Shown: piece after piece, positions 1-10,967 of the stretch
Position numbering within the stretch: the first letter of the stretch is position 1
How the letters are laid out: each line of letters starts with the position of its first letter
Origin: Allolobophora icterica
Lineage: Eukaryota; Annelida; Clitellata; Crassiclitellata; Lumbricidae
Direction of reading: 5' to 3'
DNA length: 64,000 bases
NCBI GenBank assembly: GCA_963556255.1
Contig: OY744611.1
Coordinates: 33,617,432-33,681,431, forward strand
Translations under genes and position numbers: made by a program
The notes under the pieces: generated by a model
What the model was told of the DNA's origin: nothing
What the model saw: the letters and a program-made list of their open reading frames with translations, nothing else
The model's database searches: none

Positions 1-620
1 AGAGATGGAAGCAGATTTCGCAACATCTACTGAGGTTTGTTTCTGACATACGTTTGCCATCGATTCCTAAACTGTCACGCTGGTCGCCCCTTCGTATGGC
101 GTTCGACACCGTAGACCCAGACATCCTCCTAACACGCCGTATAGTAACAAGAGGTGCATTGTGATATCAGGGCGCATCTTCCGACAGTCATCGCTCTAAC
201 TGGACAGAAGGACTATATAATGATGGCGGGCATGGGCTTTGACCACTCCGCTTAGTCGCCAGTTCCATTGGCGTCCCACTGACCTCGGCGGTCCTTGGGC
301 TCCTTTATATACTGTATAGGGTTGATCTAACCGAGCTCATCGCTGTCTCTTGACGCGCGTATCGCCAGTACTCAGATGTTCAGATTTATTCCACTAGCAT
401 CCCATCTGATGTATATGCCCGTAAACATGTCGAGTACACGCTTTGGAAGTGTACTGGATGGATGTCGTCAAATCGGCTTCGGCAGAAACATGGAGGCTAA
501 TACGCAGTACATATGGCTGGGCAGACGACAGACAGGATTTAATATCGACGAAGAAACACTAGCAACGGGATTCTGTGACCTGTCTGTGCTTTCGAAAGGT
601 CAGAGTTCAATGCTGCTGTA
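1..620 (+). pseudogene. Non-LTR retrotransposon reverse transcriptase fragment, broken
   Basis: One frame, interrupted by stops, spells successive RT palm motifs: AFDTVDPDILL (from about 99), GVPLTSAVLGLLYILY (270-317, corresponding to the usual GVPQGSVLGPLLF block) and QYSDVQIY (366-389, the catalytic YADD box). WMSSNRL follows. After about 490 the match moves to another frame (TQYIWLGRRQTG), so there is a frameshift. The catalytic box reads Y-S-D-V instead of Y-A-D-D-V, so one aspartate codon is missing and the copy is dead. The order and spacing match RTs of the CR1/L2/Jockey type. The left part runs off the window. The family is recognised by motif; the exact clade is uncertain. Confidence 0.85.
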
Positions 621-677
621 ACCATAATTTATTCATTCATAATGACGTGAATTGATTACTGTACCTTCATCCTAACA

Positions 678-1744
678 TAGGGTGACCAAAACTGACCATT
701 TATTGGCCTTCAAAAACCGGAACACTTTTTGTAACGCTCTTTTTGGCACCTCTTATCAGCTGGGTAAAAGAAAACAATTGATCAGTACAAATGAGAACCT
801 GCATAGGCCTACTAGCTATAGTTGCCATGCCATATACGGTATCTTAATATTATCTATCTATAATACTTTTATTCTTAGATTACCATGTTTCACATGTATG
901 CATTTCAAATGTGGAACGTGAGGAAGGTAGAAATTGATAGAATCAGATAGATAAATGAGAGACTGATAGAGTAGACTGAGATAGAGTAGGCTATTATAAA
1001 GTACAGTAGTCAGTAGAGTCGAGTAGATTAGAGTAGTAGACTGAATGCCTTTGAGATGTGGGTTACATTAAGGGTTAAGTGTAGGGTTTCAGTTAGGATT
1101 AGACACCCCTAGGTCCGTTTATCCATTACAGTAGAGTAGACTCAGTAGTAGTAGAGTCAGTAGACCCATGGTGGGAATTGTCGGGGGTTCAAACTCCAGT
1201 CTTTCTTAGGACCTCCACAGTTAAATCTTCAGTGCGCATCCCAGGGGGTCGTTTCCAACCTCCTCAATTTTGCTGGTGTGATTTAGCATTATTTGATTCT
1301 GAGTATCTGACAAAGAGAAGACAGTTCTATGGTGCATAATGTATGCATTTTTAAATTTTCCCACAGCGTTTTCTGTACTTTCCGCATTATCGGCACTTTA
1401 CGCATTTTCAAAAATCACACCCGTCGTAATGAAATGAAATTGTAATATTAAAATTTTCACGCTAGGCTATGCTTTAATATTTTATACAGCCTTTTAATTA
1501 AACTTACTAAAGATATAATAATGAATAACAAACTGTTCTTTCATTACGATTTTGTTTTGGATTACAAACTATTTACTATTAACTATTAGTTCTGTCATTT
1601 ACAAAGAACTGAGTTTCCAAGAAAGTTGACAATTTCTTTTACTTCTCAGAAACCGGGACAATTTTGCTCTTTCACACAAGTCGTCGGGACACACCACATA
1701 AAACCGGGACATGTCCCGGGAAACCGGGACGTATGGTCACCCTA
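678..1744. mobile_element. Non-autonomous hAT-like DNA transposon (TAGGGTGACC ends)
   Basis: The ends are inverted copies of each other: TAGGGTGACCA at the left and TGGTCACCCTA at the right. They are bounded by a perfect 8-bp duplication, TCCTAACA, at 670-677 and 1745-1752. The right subterminal part carries several CCGGGAC repeats (about 1652-1730). An 8-bp duplication with TAGGG-type ends is typical of hAT elements. The interior has no long coding frame. It includes degenerate GTAGA repeats (940-1165), so this is a defective or non-autonomous copy about 1.07 kb long. Confidence 0.88.
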
Positions 1745-1867
1745 TCCTAACAGGACTGCAAAAGTACAGAATATGTCCGCTTCAGTCCGTTCTCAATTGC
1801 GCCAACCAAGCAGTGGCCAATTAACCAAACCTACTCGTATATAATTATTTGATTACATACTCTTTTT

Positions 1868-1932
1868 AGCCGTGGCTGGACTGGGAGCGGTCCTGAGTAG
1901 ACTGCCTTGAAGGGGCGCTATATAAATGTTCC
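1868..1932 (+). mobile_element. L2/CR1-type LINE 3' end
   Basis: This short segment ends in GGGGCGCTATATAAATG, a 3'-terminal motif that recurs many times in this window after RT C-terminal sequences. It is immediately followed by an AAT repeat, as expected for a tailed retroposon end. Only the terminal ~65 bases are recognisable. Confidence 0.55.
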
Positions 1933-1934
1933 TT

Positions 1935-1939
1935 AATAA

Positions 1940-2030
<91 letters not shown>
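1935..2030 (+). repeat. (AAT)n microsatellite
   Basis: About 30 AAT units, nearly perfect, directly after a LINE 3' end. It probably grew from that element's tail. Confidence 0.95.
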
Positions 2031-2031
<1 letters not shown>

Positions 2032-2040
2032 TGAGGAAAA

Positions 2041-2432
2041 CGCTGCACCGACTTCCTTTGCAGTAACGGGTTCGACTTAGATCATCCTACCTGGACGATT
2101 CAACGTGGTTCGCACTGAAGCGGCATATATCAAAGAGCTTTGTGTTCCAGTTACGAGTCAACCTGGTCACCGATCACTACGCTCTGCTGCCTGTGGGGAT
2201 TAACGGCTTCCTCCCTTCCACACATCAATGCGAGCTCAACGGGCTTTCTCATACATCGCATCTTCCTCTTGGAATAATCTTCCTTTTAAAACATACGAAG
2301 CGTTTCAATTGATTCAGCTATTAAACGCACTTTTTCCGGATACCTTAAGTCGCACTTGTTTAGATCAGTTAGACAGCCATGCAAGGTGCTAGAAAGGCGC
2401 TATATAAATGTTACAATACATTACATTACACA
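2041..2432 (+). pseudogene. L2/CR1-like RT C-terminal relic and 3' UTR
   Basis: The segment begins with a degenerate LHRLPLQ-like block. Further on are pieces corresponding to the usual 'RSLRSS...LRVPR...RAFS...WNNLP' end of L2/CR1-type RTs, in several frames. It finishes with AAAGGCGCTATATAAATG and TTACAATACATTACAT. A better-preserved sister copy lies at 42622-43395. Stops and frame changes show it is dead. Confidence 0.75.
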
Positions 2433-2813
2433 CGCATAAACGCAAATAAGTATACGTACGTACGAACGTACGTACGTACATATGTAAATGAATGTATGCA
2501 TGTATGCACTAATTTAATCCGTACCCACTGTAACTGACTGACTGCGGTGCGTCAGTCTGAATTAGCAATAAATGAAAATATCTGTATCTACCTACTAGTA
2601 TTAGAGCAACTAACCAGGCACTAAACCAGCAACTCGGACACATGGAAATTTCCGTGAAATATTGGAAGGAATGGAAGACGAAGTGGACTACGATAGGTAA
2701 ACAATTATAAACAGACATACACAAGACCAGCACTATACAAGAGAAAAACATCCGACTTGACAAATAACAGGAACGAATGCAGATCATTCATAGTTATAAT
2801 TATATATTGAGTT
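2433..2813. other. Unassigned stretch
   Basis: A short alternating GTAC run (about 2452-2482) is followed by AT-rich sequence with no recognisable coding, RNA or element ends. Confidence 0.6.
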
Positions 2814-2857
2814 TATATATATATATATATTTATATATATTTATATATATTTATATA

Positions 2858-2902
<45 letters not shown>
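2814..2902. repeat. (AT)n / TTTATATATA microsatellite
   Basis: Alternating AT, with a TTTATATATA decamer repeated about four times before a pure AT run. Confidence 0.95.
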
Positions 2903-2905
<3 letters not shown>

Positions 2906-3515
2906 ATGAGCTTATCTATATAGTTTATATAAACACTGTGCTATAATACACATGATTAGTTTACATATAGTTGCTCAAGCCGTTGAAGAAGCTGGTGCCC
3001 TGCGCTTAGCTTTAGAGTAACGCTTTAGAAATTTACAGTTTACGATTACGAGTTGCAGCGGTTCTTATTGTTTTTATTAGGCGCTACTCAAATAGCCTTT
3101 TGTAAACTGTTCCTGGAAAATTGTGAGGTGCAACTAAAGAGTTATTTACTCAGATAGGGTAACACGCAGCGAGTTCAAGCATAGTGTTCATATAAAGAAA
3201 CTAATATAAACCACAACTTGTGCATACCATTATTGCTATAGTTTATAGAAGTCTGTGTTGAACTGAGGTGCGTCCAGATGTCCACGTGAGTCCTGCTAGC
3301 TGAGTACAAGCGTGGATGAGTACAAGCGTGGACGGCTGAATTTGGATGCCAGTGTTTTGTTCTCCGTGCACTAAATGAATGCCAGCAATTAGTCCTCAAT
3401 TGTCTGGTGGATCGGCGGGGAGGAGGGGAATAGACGGAGAATTTGGGAAGAGGGCTGCCAGTGTCCCTATTTGTCATATTGCATGTCTGTATACCAGTCT
3501 CTGTCGGAGAGGCTG
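2903..3515. other. Unassigned stretch
   Basis: No coding motif, terminal inverted repeat or tandem structure is visible. GAGTACAAGCGTGGA is duplicated locally around 3303-3335. Confidence 0.5.
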
Positions 3516-3660
3516 GGATTGATTAATTAATTGATTGATTGGCTGATTGGTTGATTGACTGCACCAGTGATTGATTGATGGATTGATAGATTGATCGGCT
3601 GATTGATTGGTTGATTGACTGTGCCATTGAGCGAGCATGAGTAAATAGATGGATGAATAA
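3516..3660. repeat. Degenerate GATT/GGATTGAT tetranucleotide repeat
   Basis: Interrupted GATT units form two similar halves (3522-3575 and 3571-3630), each containing GGCTGATTG and GGTTGATTGACTG. Confidence 0.8.
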
Positions 3661-3939
3661 ATAGCTAAGTGAGTCAGCGAGCAAATTTTAAGAGAAACGA
3701 ACATAAAAGGAAAGAAACTGTGAGAATAATTAGCAGAATGAGGACGGTAATGATGGGAAAATGAGGTTAATTTCGAAAAAGGTTGACATAACTATGAGAA
3801 AAACGATTTCAAGTAGGAGACAGACCACGAATAATTAGAATAATGATAAAAAATCTAACCTAATCATAATGATAATTTGAGCTATTAGCATAATGTACAG
3901 TGTCAAAAAAAAGACACAATGAGAAGGTTAAAGCCAAAG

Positions 3940-4268
3940 CAAAACGAAGATAACAAGTAAGAGGAAAAGGAGTTAGAGGAGAAGGCAGATAAGGATAAAG
4001 AGGGAACAGGAGCACGAGCAGGAGGAGCATCAGCAGGAGGCTGAGGAGGAGAAGCAGCAAGAGGATGAGCAGAAGAGGATGAGGAAGAGAAGCATAAGGG
4101 CAGTGGTTAGCAGTTACGGATGATGAGGTGTACAATGAGGAACAGGACAATTAGAAGGATTAGCCATAGGAAAAGGATGACGTTGCAGAGGAGGACAAGG
4201 AGGAAAGAGAAAAGTAGTCCTGAAGAGGATTTGGTTGAAGAGGAAGGAGAAGCATGATGAGAAGCCGG
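3940..4268. repeat. Degenerate polypurine tract
   Basis: The + strand is overwhelmingly A/G, mostly GGAG/AAGAG/GATGAG words rather than one pure unit. It is the first of several such tracts here (see 5085, 41665, 43545 and 43990). The strand asymmetry could support triplex DNA. Confidence 0.75.
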
Positions 4269-4269
4269 G

Positions 4270-4345
4270 TAGAGGATTATTGTTATTGTTGTTGGTGATG
4301 TTGTTGTTGTTGTTGCTGTTGTTGTAGTTGTTGTTATTGTTAAGT
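4270..4345. repeat. (GTT)n microsatellite, interrupted
   Basis: GTT/ATT/GAT triplets, imperfect. It directly precedes the element end that gave rise to the 66-bp minisatellite. Confidence 0.85.
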
Positions 4346-4408
4346 AGTAAAACCTCTATAGCACCGATGTCTAATGCACAATACTTGGTGCACCAAAACC
4401 AAATCACA

Positions 4409-4804
4409 ATCAGGTCAACACTCGTCAACACAGGTCAATCCGTTGAAACAGAGAGACAGCCTTTGAAACACACAATCAGGTCAACACTCGTCAACACAGG
4501 TCAATCCGTTGAAACAGAGAGACAGCCTTTGAAACACACAATCAAGTCAACACTCGTCAACACAGGTCAATCCGTTGAAACAGAGAGACAGCCTTTGAAA
4601 CACACAATCAGGTCAACACTCGTCAACACAGGTCAATCCGTTGAAACAGAGAGACAGCCTTTGAAACACACAATCAGGTCAACACTCGTCAACACAGGTC
4701 AATCCGTTGAAACAGAGAGACAGCCTTTGAAACACACAATCAGGTCAACACTCGTCAACACAGGTCAATCCGTTGAAACAGAGAGACAGCCTTTGAAACA
4801 CACA
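4409..4804. repeat. 66-bp minisatellite, six near-identical units
   Basis: Six head-to-tail copies of a 66-bp unit containing TCAACACTCGTCAACACAGG, with only one or two substitutions among them, so the expansion is recent. The unit length is a multiple of three, so the region stays open as a 22-residue repeat peptide. I see no independent sign that it is translated. The flank (4344-4408, with GGTGCACCAAAACCAAA) matches single-copy sequence at 24968-25075 and, inverted, at 34830-34915. The array therefore grew from an internal piece of a dispersed element. Confidence 0.92.
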
Positions 4805-4812
4805 AGTATTAA

Positions 4813-5084
4813 GTTTAAAATGAAATGACACCAGTGAATGAGCAAAACAATTGTGAGAGAACTCCAAAATCTAGGTCCAGCAACAAAAGAAAGCTTGTTC
4901 ACCAAGAACAGCTCTAGTTTTAATGTATGATCACAGAAAGGCAATTGAGACGACCTTGTTGAACAGTTGTAAATAAGACTGAGGAATAATGACCGATTTT
5001 AAATTCTGTGATTGACCGGAGTTTAATGTTTTGTAAACCACGAGCCACAATTTAACAGAGATTCTTCGCTGAACGGCCAATGAG
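4813..5084. other. Unassigned stretch
   Basis: Flank of the 66-bp array, AT-rich. No motif recognised. Confidence 0.5.
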
Positions 5085-5380
5085 GAAGATGACTACGAAG
5101 AGGAGGATAATGAGAGGATTACGAGGATAAGGAGGATGACAAGGACAAGAAGCAAGAGCACAAGCATAAGGAGCAGCATGTTGTGGTTGCGAAGAAGAGG
5201 CTGAACAGGATGGGAAAGGGCAGGAGGAGGAGGACGAGGAGGAGGAAGAGGAGGAGGAGGAGGAGGAGGAAGAGAAAGAGGAAGAGGAAGAGGAAGAGGA
5301 AGAGGAAGAGGAGGAGGAGGAGGAGCAGGAGGAGGAGGAGCAGGAGGAGGAGGAGGAGGAGGAGGAGGAGGAGGAGGCAT
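5085..5380. repeat. Polypurine tract with (GGA)n core
   Basis: Degenerate AGGAGGATAATGAGAGG-like purine sequence leads into nearly pure GGA/GAAGAG repeats (about 5220-5376). Open frames across it are low-complexity Ser, Pro or Arg runs and are not genes. Confidence 0.92.
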
Positions 5381-5454
5381 TACGGGCGAAGTCAGATGCT
5401 GGTGTAGTCACTTGAGAGCGCGGTATAGGCTTCAGGGCGAGGGGAACTCTAAGC

Positions 5455-5600
5455 AATGATTCTCGTAATTATGGGAACAGGCCTTGTTAACTGGCAAAGG
5501 GTAGTTAACGGGGCTAATTACACTTTGATATAGCGTCATCCATTAATGATCCCACTCTCCCGCACTCCTCATTATGTGAGGATTGCGCGGAAACTAATGA
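5455..5600. promoter_or_regulatory. Candidate conserved non-coding island
   Basis: Non-repetitive sequence with CTCGTAATTATGGG, GGCTAATTACAC and CCATTAATGATCC (homeodomain-type TAAT cores). Between them are two GTTAAC half-sites around CTGGCAAAGGG. This resembles enhancer-like DNA, but it is a texture-based inference. Confidence 0.3.
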
Positions 5601-5684
5601 GGACAACACTTGATATACCACCAAAAGGGAGCCTTCCCCGCCTCAACTGATACACTAGCATGCACACATAGATACATACACACA

Positions 5685-5780
5685 CATTTATATATATATA
5701 TATATACACAGCTAAATAAATATATATATACCACATACATATATATATATATACTTACATACATATGTAAACACACAATA
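5685..5780. repeat. AT / ACAT simple repeats
   Basis: Two TATATATA runs separated by ACATACAT words. Confidence 0.85.
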
Positions 5781-5844
5781 TACATATAATCCCTATATAC
5801 ATTCGTCACTATATAGTTGCTATTACTATAGTTGCTATTGTTAG

Positions 5845-5845
<1 letters not shown>

Positions 5846-5897
<52 letters not shown>

Positions 5898-6311
5898 TAT
5901 TTTTTTATTTTTTTAATGCCCCAAGGCACATATGATCCCTCAGGTACTTAAATATTAATTAACAGAAATGGAGATGGCCTTGGGGATCTCTAAAAACTTA
6001 GACATTAATTAATTTATTATCATTATTATTTTCCCCCAAGGTACAAATGATCCCTCGGGATAGGAAAAATTAGGAAGCATTGTTCTGGAATGACTTCACA
6101 GACGGTTTTTCATCAGTGAGAAGGTGCTGCAAAAAGCGACTGCACTGAAGCGCTGGATTTCCATAGATAAGCACTGAAAGAGAAAGTAGTCTCTCTGTTT
6201 TCTCCTGATATTTGGGTAAGGCAGTAACCAAGAAGGTTGATCAAAGCAAGGCCATCTCCGTTCCTTAGACCACGAGTTTCAAAGTTTCAATAAAAGTTTA
6301 TTATTATTATG

Positions 6312-6379
<68 letters not shown>

Positions 6380-6595
6380 CACTACTATTATTTGTTTTGC
6401 CCCAACGTACATCTGATCCCTAAGAACTTACACACTAATTAATTAATTAATTTCTGAGTTGGCTAAACCTCATCACGTTCCGGCAACGATATTACTGCTA
6501 TATTTTTATTTCTTAAATATTCATATTATTATCATAATTTTTATGCCCTGCAGTACATAAGATCCCTCAGGGACTTGAAATATTAATAAAGAAGA
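5846..6595 (-). mobile_element. Cluster of minus-strand retroposon 3' ends with (AAT)n tails
   Basis: A module reading GCCCCAAGGCACATATGATC, then CCTCAGGTACTT and ATTAATT, occurs at about 5916, 6034, 6399 and 6544. Each copy is immediately preceded on the + strand by an ATT microsatellite or ATT/T-rich run. On the minus strand each is therefore a retroposon 3' end followed by an AAT tail. A shorter trace is at about 32372. The segment 6060-6290 carries the longest body. No RT or tRNA-like sequence is visible, so the class is unknown. Confidence 0.6.
6300..6380. repeat. (ATT)n microsatellite
   Basis: About 27 triplets; tail of the minus-strand retroposon end that follows it. Confidence 0.95.
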
Positions 6596-6619
6596 ATGAA
6601 AAAACATCTGGAAAGGCCT

Positions 6620-6620
<1 letters not shown>

Positions 6621-6677
<57 letters not shown>

Positions 6678-6720
6678 CATAATTATTATTATTATTATTA
6701 TTATTATTATTTTTATTATT
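6621..6720. repeat. (ATT)n microsatellite
   Basis: About 33 triplets with single CAT and TTT interruptions. Confidence 0.95.
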
Positions 6721-7065
6721 GCTATGATTATTATCATTATAATTATCATTATAATAGAAGATGAGGAAGTCCAACTGATTATCCTTTTGTCATATAGTTT
6801 GCTTAGAAGCGATCATCAACTGATCCCTTTGTACGTTACGATAACAATAAAGAAGTTTCTGAATAAGATCAGATTGAAAAGACAGTTATCTTGGTGGTCT
6901 GTGTGTGCACGCATTCAATGTCTAGTTACTGCAGACACTACTGCAACGAATACCATAATTTTGTAATTGTAATCAGGGAATAATATGTAGTAGATGCAGT
7001 TTTTTAACTTATCGTTAAAGTTGCTAAACAGGGTATTCAAACAAGCTCCCAAACGACTAGACTAT
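6721..7065. other. Unassigned stretch
   Basis: Moderately AT-rich, with no recognisable motif. A CATCGTCGTCGTC run at 7086-7105 follows. Confidence 0.5.
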
Positions 7066-7284
7066 CAGCATGGGATATAATAATCATCGTCATCGTCGTC
7101 GTCATCGCCATGTCATCATCATCAGTACACAAATACAAAAAGGCTTTACAACACTCAACCAGCTATACAGATGCTCTGTTACATTCCGTTACATCCGACG
7201 GCATGCCACACAGACACGTACGCACACACATACAAATACTTACACAAACATACAGATACCCGCAAACCGAGCGTCTTACCAGAT

Positions 7285-7520
7285 TCAGTTTGGTCTATAG
7301 GTGGCGCCTGGCGAGGTCGGTCGGAATAAATCCAGCCATTGCAGCAATCGGCTGCGCATGTGATAATGCTGCCTCCCAACTCGATTATACCAAACACATT
7401 CCTTGCCGCAAGATGCGGCGGACGAACCCGCAGACTTCTCAACGAGTAGCAACTGCGCGCGAACTACGCGTACGCAACGCAAGCGCGTTGTGGGCGCAGA
7501 ACTCGCGGAGGACACAGTAG
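7285..7520. promoter_or_regulatory. CpG-containing non-repetitive island
   Basis: Unique-looking sequence with GCGCATGTGATAATGC and several CpGs (GCGCGAACTACGCG, CGCAACGCAAGCGCG). No splice-supported coding frame is recognised. It may be regulatory; low certainty. Confidence 0.2.
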
Positions 7521-7741
7521 GTGGATTTAAAGGGAATAAAAAGAGAAGGAATGAGGCGGGGAAGAGGACGGAAAAGATAAGCTAAAAGAGGAAAGATGAA
7601 GGATGAGAAGCGACGAGGAAGAGGAAATGTAATATGTACAGTAAATCTCCGCAATGTCTCAGTGCCACACATAGCTGTATTAGAAACAGAAGATGCAGCA
7701 GTAAGGTTTGGATAGAACAATGGAGGTCGCTATTGGATATA

Positions 7742-8100
7742 CTGAATCTCAAAACTTGTAAAGCGCCTTACCCAGTGCCTACCAATCAGAGGCGCTCCTA
7801 GTGCTGAAGTCCTCAGTAATAAAGGCAAGTTTTAAGACAGCGAAAAGATGCGGCAGGACCACCAGATAACAGTGCAGGCAGTTTTTATACAGCAAAGTCT
7901 GCAAGGTCACGAATAAGTATGTAGCAAATGACCGAGTTATAACTGAGTGACGTCGTCGACACAGGCAAGTTCGAGGTTTCTGACTGGACAAGAGTAAGGC
8001 ACAGGTGAAGTGAGATCCGTTGAAGAAAGGTCTGAATAAATGAATTATACGAAATTCCGTTTATGAAAGACTGAAGCATGGAAGGTTGGCGCTCATCCAT
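7742..8100 (-). pseudogene. Probable L2/CR1-type LINE 3' relic
   Basis: On the minus strand the segment ends with GGAGCGCCTCTGATTGG, then GGCGCTTTACAAG. This is the same terminal module seen at 28803 and 34495. The body is too decayed to show RT motifs. Confidence 0.4.
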
Positions 8101-8639
8101 TAGGATATTTTAATTAGGGTGGTACTTAGTCATTTAATGCGTCTGACATTGCGTCAGTGGAGAAAGATACGGAGATGATGAGCAACAGAGGCGTATCTCT
8201 GACTGATTGCGTGGGTGTTGTTGCTTGTCAAGGCGCCCTTGTAACGGCATGTGCTGTGTTACGGCGCCGTAGAAATTGTCGTCATTATTATTATTATGAC
8301 GAAGTGAGTTTTGCAGAGTGGGAATGTGTACAGAATAAAGAGAATGGTGAGCGAGAACAGAACCTTCGGGAACATCGAAGGTGAGAGTGTGAGTATCCAG
8401 CAGCTCTAAACTTCCAACAAGAGAAAGAGTAGGATAATAAATAAGGAAGAGGACGAGCAGGAGTAGTGATGGGAATATGAGAACAGAGGAAAGATAGAGC
8501 AGAAGCAGCCTTGGAATGTGAAGGCTGGCAGACTTCACTGGCAGTAGATAGCGGACAAGAATTAGTCAAACATATCATCTTTGCCTTATCCTGGAATTTC
8601 GTCCATTTACTGCTAACAGAGGTGTTCATTCACAGCAAG

Positions 8640-8990
8640 AGACAGAGAGGACCAGCCCGGCTGCTCTCGAGACAGACGCAGAGACAGTCAAACTTGCAAA
8701 AAGACAGACAGGCACATATAGAAAGAGACAGCGAGATAGAAACAGAGAGACAGGCGTACAGACAAAGACAGAGAACGAGACACGTATGAGACATACAGAG
8801 ACATGGACAGCAAGCGACAGAGAACTAGGGAGACACATAAAGTAGCAGAAGATAAACAGTGACATATAGATAGACATACAGAGAAAGAAACACAAAGAAA
8901 CAAACAAAGGATATAAAGAAAGAATGATAAAGCAGAAATACAGCAAGACAGAGACAGAGACGTCGAAAGACAGAGACTTACCGACCGCCC
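8640..8990. repeat. Degenerate (CAGA)n tract
   Basis: Imperfect GACAGAGA/AGACAGAC words over about 350 bp. Apparent frames are low-complexity shadows. Confidence 0.8.
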
Positions 8991-9054
8991 GACCGTCAGC
9001 TCTACCTTGTCGGTCTCTAGCCTGCGTTCTCTGGTCTATCTTTATCAATTCCAC

Positions 9055-9260
9055 TGATTATCGGTGAGGGTAATGTCTGTCTGCAACTAAAGATTTAATT
9101 ACACGCGTCCCCCAGCCCCTCGTCCCCCTCGGCCCAGCCCAGACCGACGGACGTACAGATAGCAGCCGGCACAGACTCGCGCAGGAGTAGGAGGTGGAGG
9201 AAGACGAGGAGGAAGAGGAGGAGGAATAGTTCCATCCTTCCTCCTTTACAGATCGTCCGA
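9055..9260. other. Non-repetitive GC-rich stretch
   Basis: Contains AAGATTTAATTACACGCG followed by C-rich and purine-rich words. Possible conserved non-coding DNA; weak. Confidence 0.2.
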
Positions 9261-9359
9261 GTTCATTTCGTGTGGGCAGGTCAGAACTGGAGATCTGGCC
9301 TCGGGCTATCGCCCTCGAATCCTTAGCATACCCAACACCACACTAATACAGCGAATACA

Positions 9360-9540
9360 GCGATTCTGTCTGTCTGTCTGTCGTCTGTCAGCCTGTGTCA
9401 GTCTGTGTCAGTCTGTCGGTCTATCTGCTTCTCTGTCTTTTTCCGAGTCTATCTGCCCGCTTGTCCGTCTAGTTACCTGTTCGTCTGTCTATCTGTCCGT
9501 CTGTCTATCTGTCTTTCCGTCTATCTGTCTGTATTCGTCT
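9360..9540. repeat. Degenerate (TCTG)n tract
   Basis: TCTGTCTGTC units with CCGTCTATC variants. Confidence 0.9.
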
Positions 9541-9829
9541 CAAACCACCCACCCCGCACCCCGAACGTACCCCCAACTTATAAATGCCTAACGGGATGAT
9601 GGGTTCTGTTTGTCTGTCTTTCTATTGCTGTCCGACTGTCTTTCTGGATGTTTATGTCGGTTGTGTTGTCTCTGTCTGCGACTGTCCATGCTTCACTCGT
9701 GTTCCACAGCCGCCACTCTGTCGCCAGTGTGATTTTAGATTTAATACCTATGTGGTTAAATTCACAATATGATATGCAATACGCCAATGTTTTATTCTGA
9801 ATATCAGCCCGGCTCAATCAAATTAAACA

Positions 9830-9985
9830 ACAAACTCGTTCACCCATTCAGTAATTCATTCAGTCACTCATTTCCTCATTCATTCAATCAGACAGCCAAC
9901 CAGTCAGTCATTCAATGATTAAACCAATTCTTGATTGTTTGATTGGCAGATTGATTGACTGCATCTCCTGCTTGATTGATTCGCA
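9830..9985. repeat. Degenerate ATTC/CAGT tetranucleotide repeat
   Basis: Words such as ATTCATTCAGTCACTC run into TTGATTG repeats. Confidence 0.7.
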
Positions 9986-10164
9986 CATTTGTTCTTTCTT
10001 TCCATCAGTAAATCAATGGGTCAGTCAGTAAGTCAGTTTGCCTGCATGGCTGCCTATCTGTCTGTCTATCTGCGTGCATGTGCCTATCTAGGAGTCAGTC
10101 GTGTCTCTGGTTTGAAATACAAACTGCCTCGGTGCGATACTGTTTACAATCAGAGCACGACCGA

Positions 10165-10785
10165 CAGAAGAGCCACCCCTCCTCCTCCTCCGCCAGTTAG
10201 CAGTAGCTTTACTCTGATTAAGAATTATAAGACAACGGACAGTTCTATCCTCTTCATCTTTCTAGTCCTCTTCTTTTTCCTCCTCCTCCTCCTACCTCTC
10301 CTCTTCCTCCTTCTCTTCGTCCTCCTCCTCCTCTTCATTCTCTATTTTTTCTTCTCATGATCATGATCATCATCATCGTCATCATCATTATCACCACATC
10401 ACCTTCGTCGTCATCATCATCATCTTTCTACTCTTTCTCCTCCTACTCCTCAGCTACCTCCTTCCCTTTTACTCCTCCTCACCCTCGCCCTTCTCTTCCT
10501 CGTCTTTCACCTCCTCCTTTGACTCCTCCTCTCCCATTCTAATAATCTTCTCCTCTACTAGCTGTCCTCCATTCACCTTCTGTGCCTCCGCTCACCCCCA
10601 TTCCTCTTCCTCCACGCTTTCTCCTTCTTTTCCTTTCTCCTCTCCAATGCCTCCTTTATCGTCCTTCCACTCCTACTCCTCTTCTTTATCTCTTACTCCT
10701 CTTCCTTTCCTCCTCCTCCTCCTCTTCCTCCTCCTCCTTGACCTCTACCCTCTATTCTTCTGAATTCCTCCCATGGCAAGCCATA
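10165..10785. repeat. Degenerate polypyrimidine tract
   Basis: The + strand is almost entirely C/T (TCCTC, CTTCTC, CTCCT words) with a short CATCATCGTC insert near 10358-10395. Together with 10968-11275 it forms about 1 kb of pyrimidine-biased DNA. Confidence 0.85.
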
Positions 10786-10940
10786 TAAGATGTCATACTC
10801 ATTAGAGCCGATCGCCCCAAACATTAGAACAGATAAGCCTAAAGGGCTCAGCAGGCCGGCAAGCCACATTAAACCGACATTGATATAGCGCCAATATATA
10901 AGCCAAACAAAAGGCATCCGACAACCAATGGATCAGAATT
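10786..10940. promoter_or_regulatory. Unique island inside the polypyrimidine tract
   Basis: About 150 bp of complex sequence, with CATTAGAGCCGATCGCC, ACATTAAACCGACATTG and CCAATATATAAGCC, sits between two long pyrimidine runs. The abrupt change in texture suggests it is either conserved or an insertion. No TSD or inverted repeat was found. Confidence 0.3.
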
Positions 10941-10967
10941 TTTCTGCAATTAAACCGCCAGTTCTCT

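Noticed and set aside
1060..1110. Telomere-like TTAGGG words
   Set aside because: Irregular GGGTTA/AGGGTT words within the hAT-like element at 678-1744. No tandem hexamer array.
1911..1930. TATATAAAT motifs as TATA boxes
   Set aside because: The same GGCGCTATATAAAT occurs at the 3' ends of many LINE relics on both strands, so it is an element terminus and not a core promoter.
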